From CAYUPI01 sp964446585 (GTDB lineage Bacteria; Verrucomicrobiota; Verrucomicrobiia; Limisphaerales; UBA8199), in the NCBI GenBank assembly GCA_964446585.1, contig CAYUPI010000032.1:1-64000 (forward strand): a stretch of 64,000 bases of DNA, written 5' to 3'. Of the stretch, positions 44,201 through 52,370 are shown piece after piece. Position 1 is the first letter of the stretch, and every line of letters starts with the position of its first letter. Made by a program: the position numbers and the translations under genes. The notes under the pieces were generated by a model, which saw only the letters and a list, made by a program, of their open reading frames with translations, was not told the origin of the DNA and ran no database searches.

Positions 44201-44347
44201 CTGAAACAACCCCTTGTTGACAAAAGTGATCGCATCAACCTGGGGAGTGTTCACCGTGCCGGTGTTGAGATATAAAGCGTCGGCGGCCCCTGCTGCAGGC
44301 GGGAGCAGGCACAGACCCATCAGACCAGGAAGTAACAATCGCTTCAT
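41255..44347 (-). CDS. Large secreted protein of unknown function with beta-rich repeats
   Basis: 1030 residues from the ATG at 44347 (MKRLLLPGLMGLCLLPPAAG), a clear signal peptide. The chain is rich in Asn, Ser, Thr and Gly with many short strands (FTNTVGTFSGSG, IHISSDSLDLSRTRLRGEG, NLRVQNLSKDT), suggesting a right-handed beta-helix or similar stacked fold. A calcium-type motif, DSDGDGIANGADFYP, lies near residue 950. It ends with a fibronectin-like module, YWVQASSNSFSPNWQTV...FYRV, a C-terminal pattern common in secreted verrucomicrobial proteins. It starts 26 bp after the preceding gene and ends 68 bp before the S53 gene. No enzyme motif was seen. Confidence 0.75.
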   Translation of the reverse strand: MKRLLLPGLMGLCLLPPAAGAADALYLNTGTVNTPQVDAITFVNKGLFQAFSTLPYETQDTLNFTNTVGTFSGSGTMIGSSGFRFNTDSSVNGVRKMASSFFNDNGAVVQAEDSAAVFFFTCEVAPVGPSHLIVSATNIVVKSGSAGSPKASLIVGANGEMELTGKSLDVSRSGLEVLPVWDEGLNQFIVGPTNFSPDIAIYDLYWGRTNFTMDMPLNSGALWNGVVARAQGGPFPDVMPGGDPGFALAYPAADSYINHLPGSTGTITLTNKNGKTTDVTISTNITKAAVFVGPSSGMGVSIGFSGPAANGFDIASALLSVQVTNVVTARMEPAYIFVEDRLASGGPNSTGILTSVIGCPPFTTSRPANYFVARSPFFVGGSGNNGYPDPEFFLSSSLGVTDTNVIADAVTNSIIPGGEYSSYGAFADNAVTRPPPVAAGTVTNIPGRIHISSDSLDLSRTRLRGEGEIIIQTSHLISSSNAVVDCENLSFNLASTNGNLRVQNLSKDTSTRFRGELRLWSAVWSNVAIVLLQNYSIDSNGLATLAPVTNSVTISYHTLMVDATGLGAFDLPVSVFGFTSHSTNVFINDNMSVVESLLVDGKSLTIDGSLTIPGIVPVVNPIVGFPPPGSPLEDWRATNAPTLLYLTNHGSLSIANEAHFGDDRAAPYSAFVNTGTVSAASIALNSTYFENRGTMVTAGQLLMQFGSGLLQNGSSTSGGDSQFLAGNVKFNQYQMTVNGGLYLRATNALYDAGGGSGNVFTMQNGFNLQSKPPTGDLLGTTFASVAPDVPSVEIDHTWAGADRGATVAGYSNNTALGELVLSSQSTDPFFYFSGTGAQNGLYLDLLDLSALGTNYLNQMAIDPSLVIYFAAARLGFTPPPTNGVPQQPEEYLNGQFGGHLRWVRDFAGPNSSVAVISNGVSILVNRALRYSLIIDSDGDGIANGADFYPFDTRPVARLAVAQPPPTAVLSWNAIAHKVYWVQASSNSFSPNWQTVMYYTNNASTNGPVTVHIPLPPGSLRQFYRVGTTAP

Positions 44348-44372
44348 AATTCGTGTCCAGAATGCCGGGCAA

Positions 44373-45944
44373 CTAGTGTCCACTCAAAACCCGCTGTTCC
44401 AATTCCAGGATCGAAGTCCCAATGGGATAAACGACGGGATCATTGGTCGTGCCATCGAAGGAGCCCCAAAGAACACCTGGGAAACTTGAAAGCTCATCCA
44501 GAAAAGATATACCGTTGGGGTCCGGGCCGGAGTTGTAATTATAGGGGCCAAGTTTGCTGAACTGAAGCTGGATTTGCCCATTGATGACTCCCGGCCCGTC
44601 CAAAGGAGTGGGTGACTGGCTATTGAGGGCATTATTGTTTACCCAGGCTGCGGGAGAAGCGTCTCTGCGCCTTAATAAAATGGGATTGCCACCGGCATCC
44701 AGACCCAAGTCTCCTGCGGTGATAATGATGTCGGGTCGGGTCAGGACTCTCTGGGTGTTCTGAGTGACCAGGGAGGAATTGGTGACGTACGTATCCTGGT
44801 ATTTATTGGTCAGCGTGATGAAATTGCCTAGCTGGGAGTCGTATTTGGCCTGCTGGAAGGTGATGTGGTCCACGCCCGGTCGAAGAGCGACGCCGACCGC
44901 AGCATTGGTAACGGTAACGTTGGTGCCGCCTCCCCCCACCGGAGTCCAGGGAGAACCGCTACTACCTCCGCCAACGCCTGTGCCAGTCGTGCCCGGAATC
45001 AAATCCTCGATATTGTAGTTGTTCGGGCGATAAATATAGCGCAATCCACCCACATCGTCGCGAGTCAGGCCCACATAGAATTCTCCAACCCCCAAACTCG
45101 GCCCTTGGGCCCCACTGCCTGACGACGTCGTTATCAGACTATCGATATCGGAGGCCACGGCCGTGAACCCGAACGCCAGGGGGTCAACCTGGACTTCAAT
45201 CGCATCCCACGCAGGAGGCACGGCTATTTGCACAATCCCGTAGGTGTACAAGACCCCGTTAACGTAGCTGGAGGGGGCCAAGGTAACGGGGTCGAAATTC
45301 CGCTTGATGACCAAATAGAAGGGAACGTTGGCAATGACACGCCGGTCGCGCAGCGTCCAGGCATAACGATCTGGACTTGCCAACCCCAATTCCTCGGTCA
45401 AAAGACCGAGCGCGGTCGATTTCAAATCCAGCAATGCCAGTGCGCTGGCCCGGTAGTTAAGGCGCCGGGTGTCGGTGGGGAATTCCGCCAGATTGGAACT
45501 CATGGCGGAAAACTTCGGCAGGTTGTTGAGAATGGCGAAGGCCTGATTGACCGCATCCACGCCCTTCTGACCGAAATAGTTCAGGAAGGAGGAGTCAAAT
45601 CCGTAAGTGACGGTCCTGATGTTCCAGCGGTATTCCTCGCCAAGATTCATCGGTCCGCCAACGTCAGTGTTAAAAGTATTATAGCCGATCTCGCCAACCT
45701 GCCAGGATGCAAAAGGGCCAAGCAGGGAAAAGGCCTTCGCTGAATGGATAGCTCCGGCAACGGTCAACGCCAGAAATCCTCTTAGAGCGTGGTTCAAAAG
45801 TCCGAAGCGCGGCTGTGTCGTCCTCGACCAGCCGCAGCAGCACCCGAATTTGCGGGGCTTCAGGCCTATCCCAAGCGCTGCGGCTGGTCTTCGACACAGC
45901 CGCGCTCCATTTTTAAAACGCGTTCTTTGAAAATGTCGCAGCAT
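44373..45944 (-). CDS. Secreted hypothetical protein of about 520 residues
   Basis: 523 residues from the ATG at 45944; the first 40 residues are encoded by a palindromic repeat, and a TTG at 45797 would start directly before the signal peptide NHALRGFLALTVAGAIHSAKA. The mature part opens SLLGPFASWQVGEIGY and has a helical region of alternating short motifs (GVDAVNQAFAILNNLPKFS, RASALALLDLKSTALGL), then a Gly-rich linker (GTGVGGGSSGSPWTPVGGGG) and a C-terminal domain. GLTRDDVGGLRYIY resembles the tail of matrixin-like metalloproteases (H-E-x-x-H is absent), so no catalytic role is claimed. It lies 5 bp after the preceding gene's stop. Confidence 0.7.
   Translation of the reverse strand: MLRHFQRTRFKNGARLCRRPAAALGIGLKPRKFGCCCGWSRTTQPRFGLLNHALRGFLALTVAGAIHSAKAFSLLGPFASWQVGEIGYNTFNTDVGGPMNLGEEYRWNIRTVTYGFDSSFLNYFGQKGVDAVNQAFAILNNLPKFSAMSSNLAEFPTDTRRLNYRASALALLDLKSTALGLLTEELGLASPDRYAWTLRDRRVIANVPFYLVIKRNFDPVTLAPSSYVNGVLYTYGIVQIAVPPAWDAIEVQVDPLAFGFTAVASDIDSLITTSSGSGAQGPSLGVGEFYVGLTRDDVGGLRYIYRPNNYNIEDLIPGTTGTGVGGGSSGSPWTPVGGGGTNVTVTNAAVGVALRPGVDHITFQQAKYDSQLGNFITLTNKYQDTYVTNSSLVTQNTQRVLTRPDIIITAGDLGLDAGGNPILLRRRDASPAAWVNNNALNSQSPTPLDGPGVINGQIQLQFSKLGPYNYNSGPDPNGISFLDELSSFPGVLWGSFDGTTNDPVVYPIGTSILELEQRVLSGH
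45782..45906. repeat. Palindromic element with a conserved TTAGAGCGT end, copy A
   Basis: The 22-nt end TTAGAGCGTGGTTCAAAAGTCC (45782-45803; written in two parts it is TTAGAGCGT plus GGTTCAAAAGTCC) is followed by arms at 45806-45838 and 45877-45906 that pair over about 30 nt with a 3-nt indel (AGCGCGGCTGTGTCG...). It overlaps the 5' end of the 520-residue secreted protein gene. Confidence 0.88.
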
Positions 45945-45949
45945 AAAAG

Positions 45950-47698
45950 TTATTGCGTACGGAGGACACGGAAGAGCGTGCTGCCACGGGCCGGGCTTAC
46001 GGTGACGGAATCGCTGTATCCTGCAGCCGTCCGAGGGGAGCCAAAATTGCTCCACGTCACAGCGTCCGTGGAAGATTGCACCTGGTAAACCAGGCCAGGT
46101 TGAGTGTTCCAGGAGAGTGTCACGCCGTGGGGCGCGGCGGTTACGTCCAAGCGGATGAGATCATACGACCGGGCAAACAGATCGAAGCTGGTGCCGGCCA
46201 CAAAAGACGACCAAACCACCAGAAACCGATTTAGGCCATCTGAGGCAATGGTCGGGTGAATCTGCCGGCTGATCGTGGTGGTATTGACGCGGACCTCAAC
46301 GCCGGCCAGGCCGCCATCACCCGTGAGGAACTGGCCGAACACGCCTTCGCGGGAAGAGTCCTGGCCCAGGCTGGTCCAGACCGCCAGATAATTCCTGCCC
46401 ATGGCGCAGAGCCTGGGACCGAACTGGTCGCCGTAGCGCACCGTATTCAAACAAATGTCCCCACTGGCAGCCGTTCCATCTGAGTTGAAGACTCGCCCGA
46501 AAACGTCCCAACTGTTCGTCGATTTCGAGGTTTGAACAGGGGCGACGAGCACCCCATCCAGGCTGCCGGCGGTCAGCACGGGATCGTCCTTTTGACTCCA
46601 GGCAATCGCAAAACCGCCTTGCGGGGAACCGGCCACCACGGGGTTGGCGCAGATGTTCGTCGTGCTAGGGTTGACCGGAAACTCATTACCGACGGCGACA
46701 CCGGAAGAATTGAAAAGCCGCGCGTAGATATCCACCGTTGAGGAGCCGCGCTGCAATTCAGAGACCCAAACGACGACGAAATTGGTGTTAGCCAGGGCCG
46801 TCACCGCCGGGGTGCGCTGATTTTTGGAAGTCCACTGGTTGATTTGAAACTCACCGCCCAACTTCGCGCCGGCAGCCGAAAAGCGCTGTCCGAAAATTCC
46901 CTGCATGTCGCCATCCTGTCCATCACTGGACCAGACGACCACCACGCTGCCGTCCGCCAGCGTCGCCACGCCGGGATTGACCTGGAAGCTGCTGGTGTAG
47001 GTATTGACCCGGATGTCACTCGTGAAGAACGCTCCATTGGCATCGCAAAAGCGGGCGTAAATCTTCTGAAACCCGAACCGGCCGCCCTGCCAGACGAAGA
47101 CAGCACCGCCGTTCTTCAGCAACGCCACCTGCGGTTTTTCCTGATCCCCGGTGCTCGAGCTACTCGCCGCCGAACTGACCACGAAGGGCGACAGCGTCCG
47201 GGTGAGGCCGCTGCCCAAGCGTTGCGCCCGAATTCTCAGGCCGTAGTTGTTGACAGCATTGTCCTGCCAGACCAGAAAGCCGCCGTTGGCATTCACCGCC
47301 GCTTGCGGAGCGATCTGATCCCCGGCCAGCGCGCCTGCGATGACGTAATCATTGCCGCCAGGAGAAAAGGCATTCTGTCCCCAAGCCAGCAAAGGGACCG
47401 CCAGCAACCCGCAAAGCAGCGCAAGCCTTAGAGCGTATTTGGAAAATCCTCTTTCCCTCGTAGCAACCGAGGTAACGAGGCTCAAATTATCTTGGAAACC
47501 GGAGCTTTTCGCCGAGATCAGAGCCTCGTTACCTCGGCTGCTACGGTTTCTAAGACAGGCTCTTAGGGCAGCGCACAGCGGTGGTGAAATATGGTTAGTA
47601 GTCATTAGCAATGCCATGGAATCCCGGCCACGCTGCTTTGTGGAGCGGCCGGGAACCAGTGACAACCCCATAGCGTAACACAATTTTCGCAAAGTCAT
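45950..47698 (-). CDS. Secreted beta-propeller-like repeat protein
   Basis: 582 residues from the ATG at 47698; residues about 50-82 are encoded by a palindromic repeat, and the signal peptide (YALRLALLCGLLAVPLLAWGQ) follows it, so the true start may be nearer. The mature chain has five to six repeats of about 60 residues with the pattern V-A-x-L-x-D-G-x-x-V-V-V-W and GIFGQRF...G-x-E-F-x-V/I-N: for example VATLADGSVVVVWSSDGQDG, EFQINQWTSKNQRTPAV, and EFPVNPSTTNICANPVVAGS. Such repeats form propellers in large secreted proteins. The C-terminus VTLSWNTQPGLVYQVQSSTD...TLFRVLRTQ is a fibronectin-like cap. It starts 57 bp after the secretin stop. Confidence 0.75.
   Translation of the reverse strand: MTLRKLCYAMGLSLVPGRSTKQRGRDSMALLMTTNHISPPLCAALRACLRNRSSRGNEALISAKSSGFQDNLSLVTSVATRERGFSKYALRLALLCGLLAVPLLAWGQNAFSPGGNDYVIAGALAGDQIAPQAAVNANGGFLVWQDNAVNNYGLRIRAQRLGSGLTRTLSPFVVSSAASSSSTGDQEKPQVALLKNGGAVFVWQGGRFGFQKIYARFCDANGAFFTSDIRVNTYTSSFQVNPGVATLADGSVVVVWSSDGQDGDMQGIFGQRFSAAGAKLGGEFQINQWTSKNQRTPAVTALANTNFVVVWVSELQRGSSTVDIYARLFNSSGVAVGNEFPVNPSTTNICANPVVAGSPQGGFAIAWSQKDDPVLTAGSLDGVLVAPVQTSKSTNSWDVFGRVFNSDGTAASGDICLNTVRYGDQFGPRLCAMGRNYLAVWTSLGQDSSREGVFGQFLTGDGGLAGVEVRVNTTTISRQIHPTIASDGLNRFLVVWSSFVAGTSFDLFARSYDLIRLDVTAAPHGVTLSWNTQPGLVYQVQSSTDAVTWSNFGSPRTAAGYSDSVTVSPARGSTLFRVLRTQ
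47428..47546. repeat. Palindromic element with a conserved TTAGAGCGT end, copy B
   Basis: The 22-nt end (47428-47449, TTAGAGCGTATTTGG plus AAAATCC) matches copy A at 17 of 22 positions. The arms 47459-47483 and 47521-47545 pair over 25 nt with one mismatch (CGTAGCAACCGAGGTAACG...). The element runs through codons just ahead of the signal peptide of the 582-residue protein. Confidence 0.88.
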
Positions 47699-47754
47699 AT
47701 CGGCTTACAAACGATTTGCTGGTTCAGGCCGCGTTTTCCTGGAACAAAAGCTGA

Positions 47755-50457
47755 TTAATGCGTCGAAATCGTAACGGGCGTTTGTTGTGGAATCCCCGCC
47801 TGGGCGAAAGGCATTTCGTCCTCGGAATGAAGCCGATTGCCCGCCGGATCAATGATCGTGGGGGTCACAAAAATCACCAGGTTCTTCTTCTTGGTCGAGC
47901 TGGCTTCGCTGCGGAAGAAGCGGCCCAGCAAGGGGAGATCGCCCAGCACCGGCACCTTGTCCTTAATCTTGGTCACGTCTTCAGTGATCAACCCGCCCAG
48001 CACGACAGTCTGGCCATCCCATACGATGGTGCTGGTAGTGACCTGGCGTACGCGCAGGTGCGGCAAGGGGAGCTGGCCGGTAATCGGGATGGCCGCCCCA
48101 CCGGCGCCACCGCTCACGGACTGGGCCTGCGGGACAAACCCGCCCGGATCATCATACCCGAGAAACTCGGTGATGGTGGGAATGATTGTCATCTGAATCG
48201 TGAAACCATCCGCCGAAACATAGGGGATCACGTCCAGGGTCGGGCCGAAGGGTTGGATTTCAGTAGTATAGTTGAGCGTGGTGCCCACCGCGCCGGCGCT
48301 GGTGGTGCCCGCCAAGGTGCCGCCGCCGCCCGTGCCGGTCTGGTTCAAGTTCGGAGCAGTGACAATCGTCCGCAGATCGACGACCTGGATTTCCGTTTGG
48401 CGGCCGCTGAGCGTCGTCACGGAGGATTCGTTAAGCAGGTCAACTCCGTCCCGCTGCTCCAGCGCGTGCACGACCACCTTGAATTGTGGGTCGGTCAAGA
48501 TGCTGGTGAAGCTGCCGACCACCGGGACCGTCGTGGCGCCGCCGGGTGCGGTCAGATTGCGCAGGCCGGTGGTGAGCAACTGATCGGTTGTGGAAGGAGC
48601 GATCGAAGTGCCATTGGCAAGACTGCCAGGAAAGCTCCCTTCCGGATTAGCCGTCGAGGGTGCTCCGGTGAAAGTGGGCTGGGTGCCACCGGACAGGGCC
48701 GCTCGGCCGTTATTCACCAACACGTTGCCCAGGTACCAATCGAAGCCCAATGCGCGCGAGTCGTTTTGCGTCACCTCGACGAACTTGGCTTTAATGTTCA
48801 CTTGCGGTGGCGCGACATTGAGGGTCTGCATGGCCATCTCGATGATGTCCAGATCCTGCAAGGTGGCCCGGACCAGCAAGGTGCCTTCGCGATCGTTGAA
48901 AAAGACGCTCTTAGGCGGAGTGAGATCAACGCCCAGGGTGGTAAAGAAGTCGCGCACGAGCACGCTAACGGTTTCCATCAGGTTTGTGCGCGTCACGCTT
49001 CTGACGCCGTTACCCTGGCCGGTGCCGCCGCCCCCACCGGCCGCGCCCCCAACGCCGCTCCCACCGGCCCCAACGCCACTCGAAAGCTGAACCCGCGGCA
49101 CCGTTAGCAGACCGCCGCCCTGGCCGCCAGCGCCGCCAGCGCCGCCGCCACTGACGCCTCCACCACCGCCACCGCCGCCGCCGCCCGAACTGGTCGTAAT
49201 CGCGCCAAACGGAAAGCCGATGACGCTTTCCAGGCCCTGATAAAACGTATTCGGGTCCACCTTGAATAGGCGGAGGAACAGTTGCGCCGCTTCGCGGCTT
49301 CTGATGGAAAAGACCACGGCGTAGTCTTCGATCGAGTATTTGATGGACTTATCGGCGACCTTAATGATGGCATCCAGCAAGTCCGCCATTCGGACATCGG
49401 TGAGGCTGACCTTAATGAGCGTCGCGCCGACGTCCACAGGTTCGGCCGGGGCCGCAGCAGCGACCGGCAGGCCAGTGGTGGGATCGATCGCCGGTGCCGC
49501 GCCCGCCGCACTTGCCTCCGCATTGGGATTGATAATGAAATTGATGCCGCGCTTGTCCGGATCGCGCTTTTTGGCCTCATCGTTGAGATCTTTGAGAACT
49601 TCACTCAATGGCAGACCGTCCCAGGCTTTATCGAGCCGGATGCGATTGAGTTTATCAACGATGAGTTGCCGGCCTTTGCTGGTGTTGATCAGATTGGTTC
49701 GGGCGTAGAGGTTGGGGAAAGGAAGCAAATCGCGTTTAGCCGGCGTGGACCACGCTTCCTCGAGCTCGACCAGGCCCTGCCGGGAAGTAATGTCGCGCCG
49801 ATCTAGCGCCTCGCCGAAACGGGCTTCACGAATGAGATTCAGATAATAGGTCGCCGCTGAGTTGAGCGGATCGTCCTTGAGCGCCAGTCTTAGCTTCCTT
49901 TCGGCTTCGTCCAATTTGCCCATTTCAAACAGAAGCCGGCCATCCTGGACCAGCGTGCCGACCTCGGCTTTCTGCTTGATGATCTGCGGCACCTTGGCGG
50001 TGACTTCTTCGCTGGGGATTTTGCCCGCCTGTTCCTTGAGCATTTTGTTGTTTCGATCCCTGAAATCGAGCGCCTGGGCGTTGGTCGGATCCACGCGGAG
50101 CAAATCGTCAACCTGCTTTTTGGCCTCGCGCAAGTTGCCGCGGCGCTGGGCTGCTTCTGCCAGAGGCAGCCGGACCTGCGCAAGTCCCACCTGGGTCTGC
50201 TCCCTTTCGGCATCGACTGCGGGGCCGACGGTTTCGATCAGCGCCCAGGCCTCATCGTAGAGTGTGCCGGCGGTAACCAAATCTCCGCGGTCGAAGGCGG
50301 TCTGGGCGGCCGTCAGCTTTTCGCGCAGGCTAATGCGGGCGGCCTGGCGGCGAATGCCTTCATTCACGGCCTGGTCCCCCGCACTGACCTGGGCGCGGGA
50401 CAGGCCGGCAGACGCCAGCAACAGAGTAAATGCAAGTGTTAGGGTTGCAGCTTTCAT
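47755..50457 (-). CDS. Secretin of a pilus-type system (Amuc_1098-like)
   Basis: 900 residues from the ATG at 50457. A signal peptide (LTLAFTLLLASAGLSRAQ) is followed by a TPR-like helical N-terminal region (about residues 30-220, GRLLFEMGKLDEAERKLRLAL), then an N-domain (IRLDKAWDGLPLSEVLKDLN; GATLIKVSLTDVRMADLLDAI) and a very Gly-rich linker (about residues 420-480). The C-terminal pore domain shows DVIPYVSADGFTIQMTI, VTTSTIVWDGQTVVLGGL and KDKVPVLGDLPLLGRFF. This TPR plus secretin build and the gene order after pilM, Amuc_1100-like and Amuc_1099-like match the Amuc_1098 locus. It should form the outer-membrane channel of the system. Confidence 0.88.
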   Translation of the reverse strand: MKAATLTLAFTLLLASAGLSRAQVSAGDQAVNEGIRRQAARISLREKLTAAQTAFDRGDLVTAGTLYDEAWALIETVGPAVDAEREQTQVGLAQVRLPLAEAAQRRGNLREAKKQVDDLLRVDPTNAQALDFRDRNNKMLKEQAGKIPSEEVTAKVPQIIKQKAEVGTLVQDGRLLFEMGKLDEAERKLRLALKDDPLNSAATYYLNLIREARFGEALDRRDITSRQGLVELEEAWSTPAKRDLLPFPNLYARTNLINTSKGRQLIVDKLNRIRLDKAWDGLPLSEVLKDLNDEAKKRDPDKRGINFIINPNAEASAAGAAPAIDPTTGLPVAAAAPAEPVDVGATLIKVSLTDVRMADLLDAIIKVADKSIKYSIEDYAVVFSIRSREAAQLFLRLFKVDPNTFYQGLESVIGFPFGAITTSSGGGGGGGGGGVSGGGAGGAGGQGGGLLTVPRVQLSSGVGAGGSGVGGAAGGGGGTGQGNGVRSVTRTNLMETVSVLVRDFFTTLGVDLTPPKSVFFNDREGTLLVRATLQDLDIIEMAMQTLNVAPPQVNIKAKFVEVTQNDSRALGFDWYLGNVLVNNGRAALSGGTQPTFTGAPSTANPEGSFPGSLANGTSIAPSTTDQLLTTGLRNLTAPGGATTVPVVGSFTSILTDPQFKVVVHALEQRDGVDLLNESSVTTLSGRQTEIQVVDLRTIVTAPNLNQTGTGGGGTLAGTTSAGAVGTTLNYTTEIQPFGPTLDVIPYVSADGFTIQMTIIPTITEFLGYDDPGGFVPQAQSVSGGAGGAAIPITGQLPLPHLRVRQVTTSTIVWDGQTVVLGGLITEDVTKIKDKVPVLGDLPLLGRFFRSEASSTKKKNLVIFVTPTIIDPAGNRLHSEDEMPFAQAGIPQQTPVTISTH

Positions 50458-50511
50458 CATGGGTGGTGGTGTTGGCTGGAGCTTAAAAGCGGTTCAGAAT
50501 CAAGGCATGGT

Positions 50512-51333
50512 TCAGAGTGAGGCGTTTGGATTACCGGCAGGAGTTGGGTTGACGGGAATGGGCCATTTCTTCTGATTCGATTTGGCGGACAATACAACTT
50601 CGTTTTGGAGAATGGCAACGATATTGTATTCCTCGCCGTTGAACATCAGCGGAGGGGAGCCGACGCGTTTGCCGGCCCAGGTTTTGTTCTCCGGCGCGTA
50701 TTTCAAATCCGCCATGTAACCATCGATGCGCTTGAAGGGCACGTCTTTGGTGACCACGGCCGTCTCGCCCGTGTCGTTCAGCTCCAACGTCAGCTTGGTC
50801 GGATCTTCGACCGGACCTTCGACTTTGCGCAGAACAAACGTGTCAGTCTTATCGTTGAGCTTGCAATAGTTGCCTTTTTTGACCCGCTGCGACGGCTGCA
50901 CCGCAGCCTCTTTTTGCACGCCGATCACGTATCGCGCGCCGGAGTCCGACATGTTCACATTATCGAGGGAAATAATCAGATAAAGCGGCGTCAGCTTCGT
51001 GACGGCGACCGCCTTCGGTCCGATGTGCGTGTCATCATATTTGATCAGATGGCCATCCGCCGCCTTTTGCCACGGCATCGGGTTGAACAACCGGTGCGTG
51101 GTCGAGAAATCAATCACCACCGGGCTGGTCACGCGCTTGAGGGCGGCCTCCGCCACGGTCAAGTCCAGGTTCGTCAGCGGCTTGACGCTGCGCGGGATCA
51201 AACCCTCGCGCTTGGCTCGCAAGCTCTCCCGCTCGCTGGCGACTTTCAGAGGGATAAAGGCCACGGCCACCGCCAGCCCCAACAGCACGATGCCGAGGAT
51301 GAGCTTTTCGTAATGTCGCTTGAGAAACTCCAT
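50512..51333 (-). CDS. Amuc_1099-like pilus-associated protein
   Basis: 273 residues. One TM helix near the N-terminus (EKLILGIVLLGLAVAVAFIP) is followed by a periplasmic region. The middle (TKLTPLYLIISLDNVNMSD, GARYVIGVQKEA) and C-terminal part (RVGSPPLMFNGEEYNIVAIL) are beta-rich. The protein has the size and position of Amuc_1099. It overlaps neither neighbour: 1 bp from the Amuc_1100-like gene and 54 bp from the secretin gene. In these clusters it probably links the inner-membrane complex to the secretin, as PilP does; that is inferred. Confidence 0.78.
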   Translation of the reverse strand: MEFLKRHYEKLILGIVLLGLAVAVAFIPLKVASERESLRAKREGLIPRSVKPLTNLDLTVAEAALKRVTSPVVIDFSTTHRLFNPMPWQKAADGHLIKYDDTHIGPKAVAVTKLTPLYLIISLDNVNMSDSGARYVIGVQKEAAVQPSQRVKKGNYCKLNDKTDTFVLRKVEGPVEDPTKLTLELNDTGETAVVTKDVPFKRIDGYMADLKYAPENKTWAGKRVGSPPLMFNGEEYNIVAILQNEVVLSAKSNQKKWPIPVNPTPAGNPNASL

Positions 51334-51334
51334 A

Positions 51335-52369
51335 TTACTTAGTAGGCAGAAGTTTCACGACGTTGACACCGAGAGTGACGATTAACTGACGCTCATCCAA
51401 CACGGTTTGCAAGCCGCCCTTGCTCGGTGCCGGCTGCGCGACGGGCACCGATGCCACCGGCTGAGGCAGAGGCTGCGGGGCAGCCGTCGGCGGACGCTTA
51501 CCCGGGCCCAGGCCATAGCGCGCGCGGAAGCGGTCTTCCACGTTTTTGGATGACGGTGGAGGGATCGGTGGCGCTATTGGCTGCACGTAACTCGGCGCTG
51601 GAGTGGGTTCGGGCGCATTTTCGGGAGCCGGGGCCAGCCCGACATTGATCGTTTTGATCACCAGCCCGTAAGGCGAACTGGAAATACCGCCCAAGGCTGC
51701 CGCCAACTCGGGCGTGAAGCAGCGGAACTTGACTTCGTAAGGGGTTAGGATAGCGAGCTGATTGGTGACCGACTTTTCGTTGAGATAGTCCGAGAGCGGC
51801 CCGGTGAGGTCCTCGGGCGCGACGCGCTCACGGCGCACATAATCCAGCCCATTAATCCGTGCCTGGAACAACGCGTCACAGATGGCTTTGACCTCGCCCA
51901 ATTGCGCCGCGAGCGGCTCGAGGCTCCCGGGGCTGAACTTCATCTGGAGCCGTTGGGACGCGAAGGAAAAACTGTAGTCGTTCGGCAACCCGATGCTCGA
52001 GTTCGTAGCGGTCTTTTGCAACTGGTCGATGGTGTGACGCAGGGCGCTGATGAAATCCTCCCCGGCAACTTTCGGTCCTTCGGGCAGGCTGGGGATCGCC
52101 TGGAAGCCTTTGCGGGCCTTCCCAATGACTTCTTTCAATTGCTCCTGCTGCTGCTTGGCCAGCGCGACATTGTCGCTGTGTGGAGGCCGGCCGGGATGCG
52201 GATTCTGGTGGTTCAACGAATCCATCTTGGAGTATTGTTCGTTGAGCTTGTCCACGATTTCCGTGTTGCTTTTCAAGGCCGAGTAAAAATACCAGCCTGC
52301 TCCACCGAGCAACGCCAGCGCCACCAGGCTCCCAATGACGAAGTACAAATTGCGCTTAATCCAGTCCAT
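51335..52369 (-). CDS. Amuc_1100-like pilus protein
   Basis: 344 residues. A TM helix (FVIGSLVALALLGGAGWYF) is followed by a coiled-coil (LNEQYSKMDSLNHQ, NVALAKQQQEQLKEVIGKARK) and two PilN/PilO-like alpha/beta units (SFSFASQRLQMKFSPGSLE; AILTPYEVKFRCFTPELAAAL). A Pro/Ala-rich tail contains FRARYGLGPGKRPP, then a final strand, QLIVTLGVNVVKLL. The layout (single TM, coiled coil, two ferredoxin-like units, Pro/Ala-rich tail) and the gene neighbours match Amuc_1100 of Akkermansia (317 residues), which lies in a pilus assembly cluster. It should be an inner-membrane anchored PilO-like subunit. Its tail shares a motif with the pilM product. Confidence 0.85.
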   Translation of the reverse strand: MDWIKRNLYFVIGSLVALALLGGAGWYFYSALKSNTEIVDKLNEQYSKMDSLNHQNPHPGRPPHSDNVALAKQQQEQLKEVIGKARKGFQAIPSLPEGPKVAGEDFISALRHTIDQLQKTATNSSIGLPNDYSFSFASQRLQMKFSPGSLEPLAAQLGEVKAICDALFQARINGLDYVRRERVAPEDLTGPLSDYLNEKSVTNQLAILTPYEVKFRCFTPELAAALGGISSSPYGLVIKTINVGLAPAPENAPEPTPAPSYVQPIAPPIPPPSSKNVEDRFRARYGLGPGKRPPTAAPQPLPQPVASVPVAQPAPSKGGLQTVLDERQLIVTLGVNVVKLLPTK

Positions 52370-52370
52370 A

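Noticed and set aside
44373..45944. Matrixin-type metalloprotease
   Set aside because: The C-terminal-like segment is suggestive, but the HExxH zinc motif is missing.
47758..49107. A 449-codon plus-strand open frame opposite the secretin
   Set aside because: The minus strand carries a complete secretin pore domain; the plus frame has no recognisable family.
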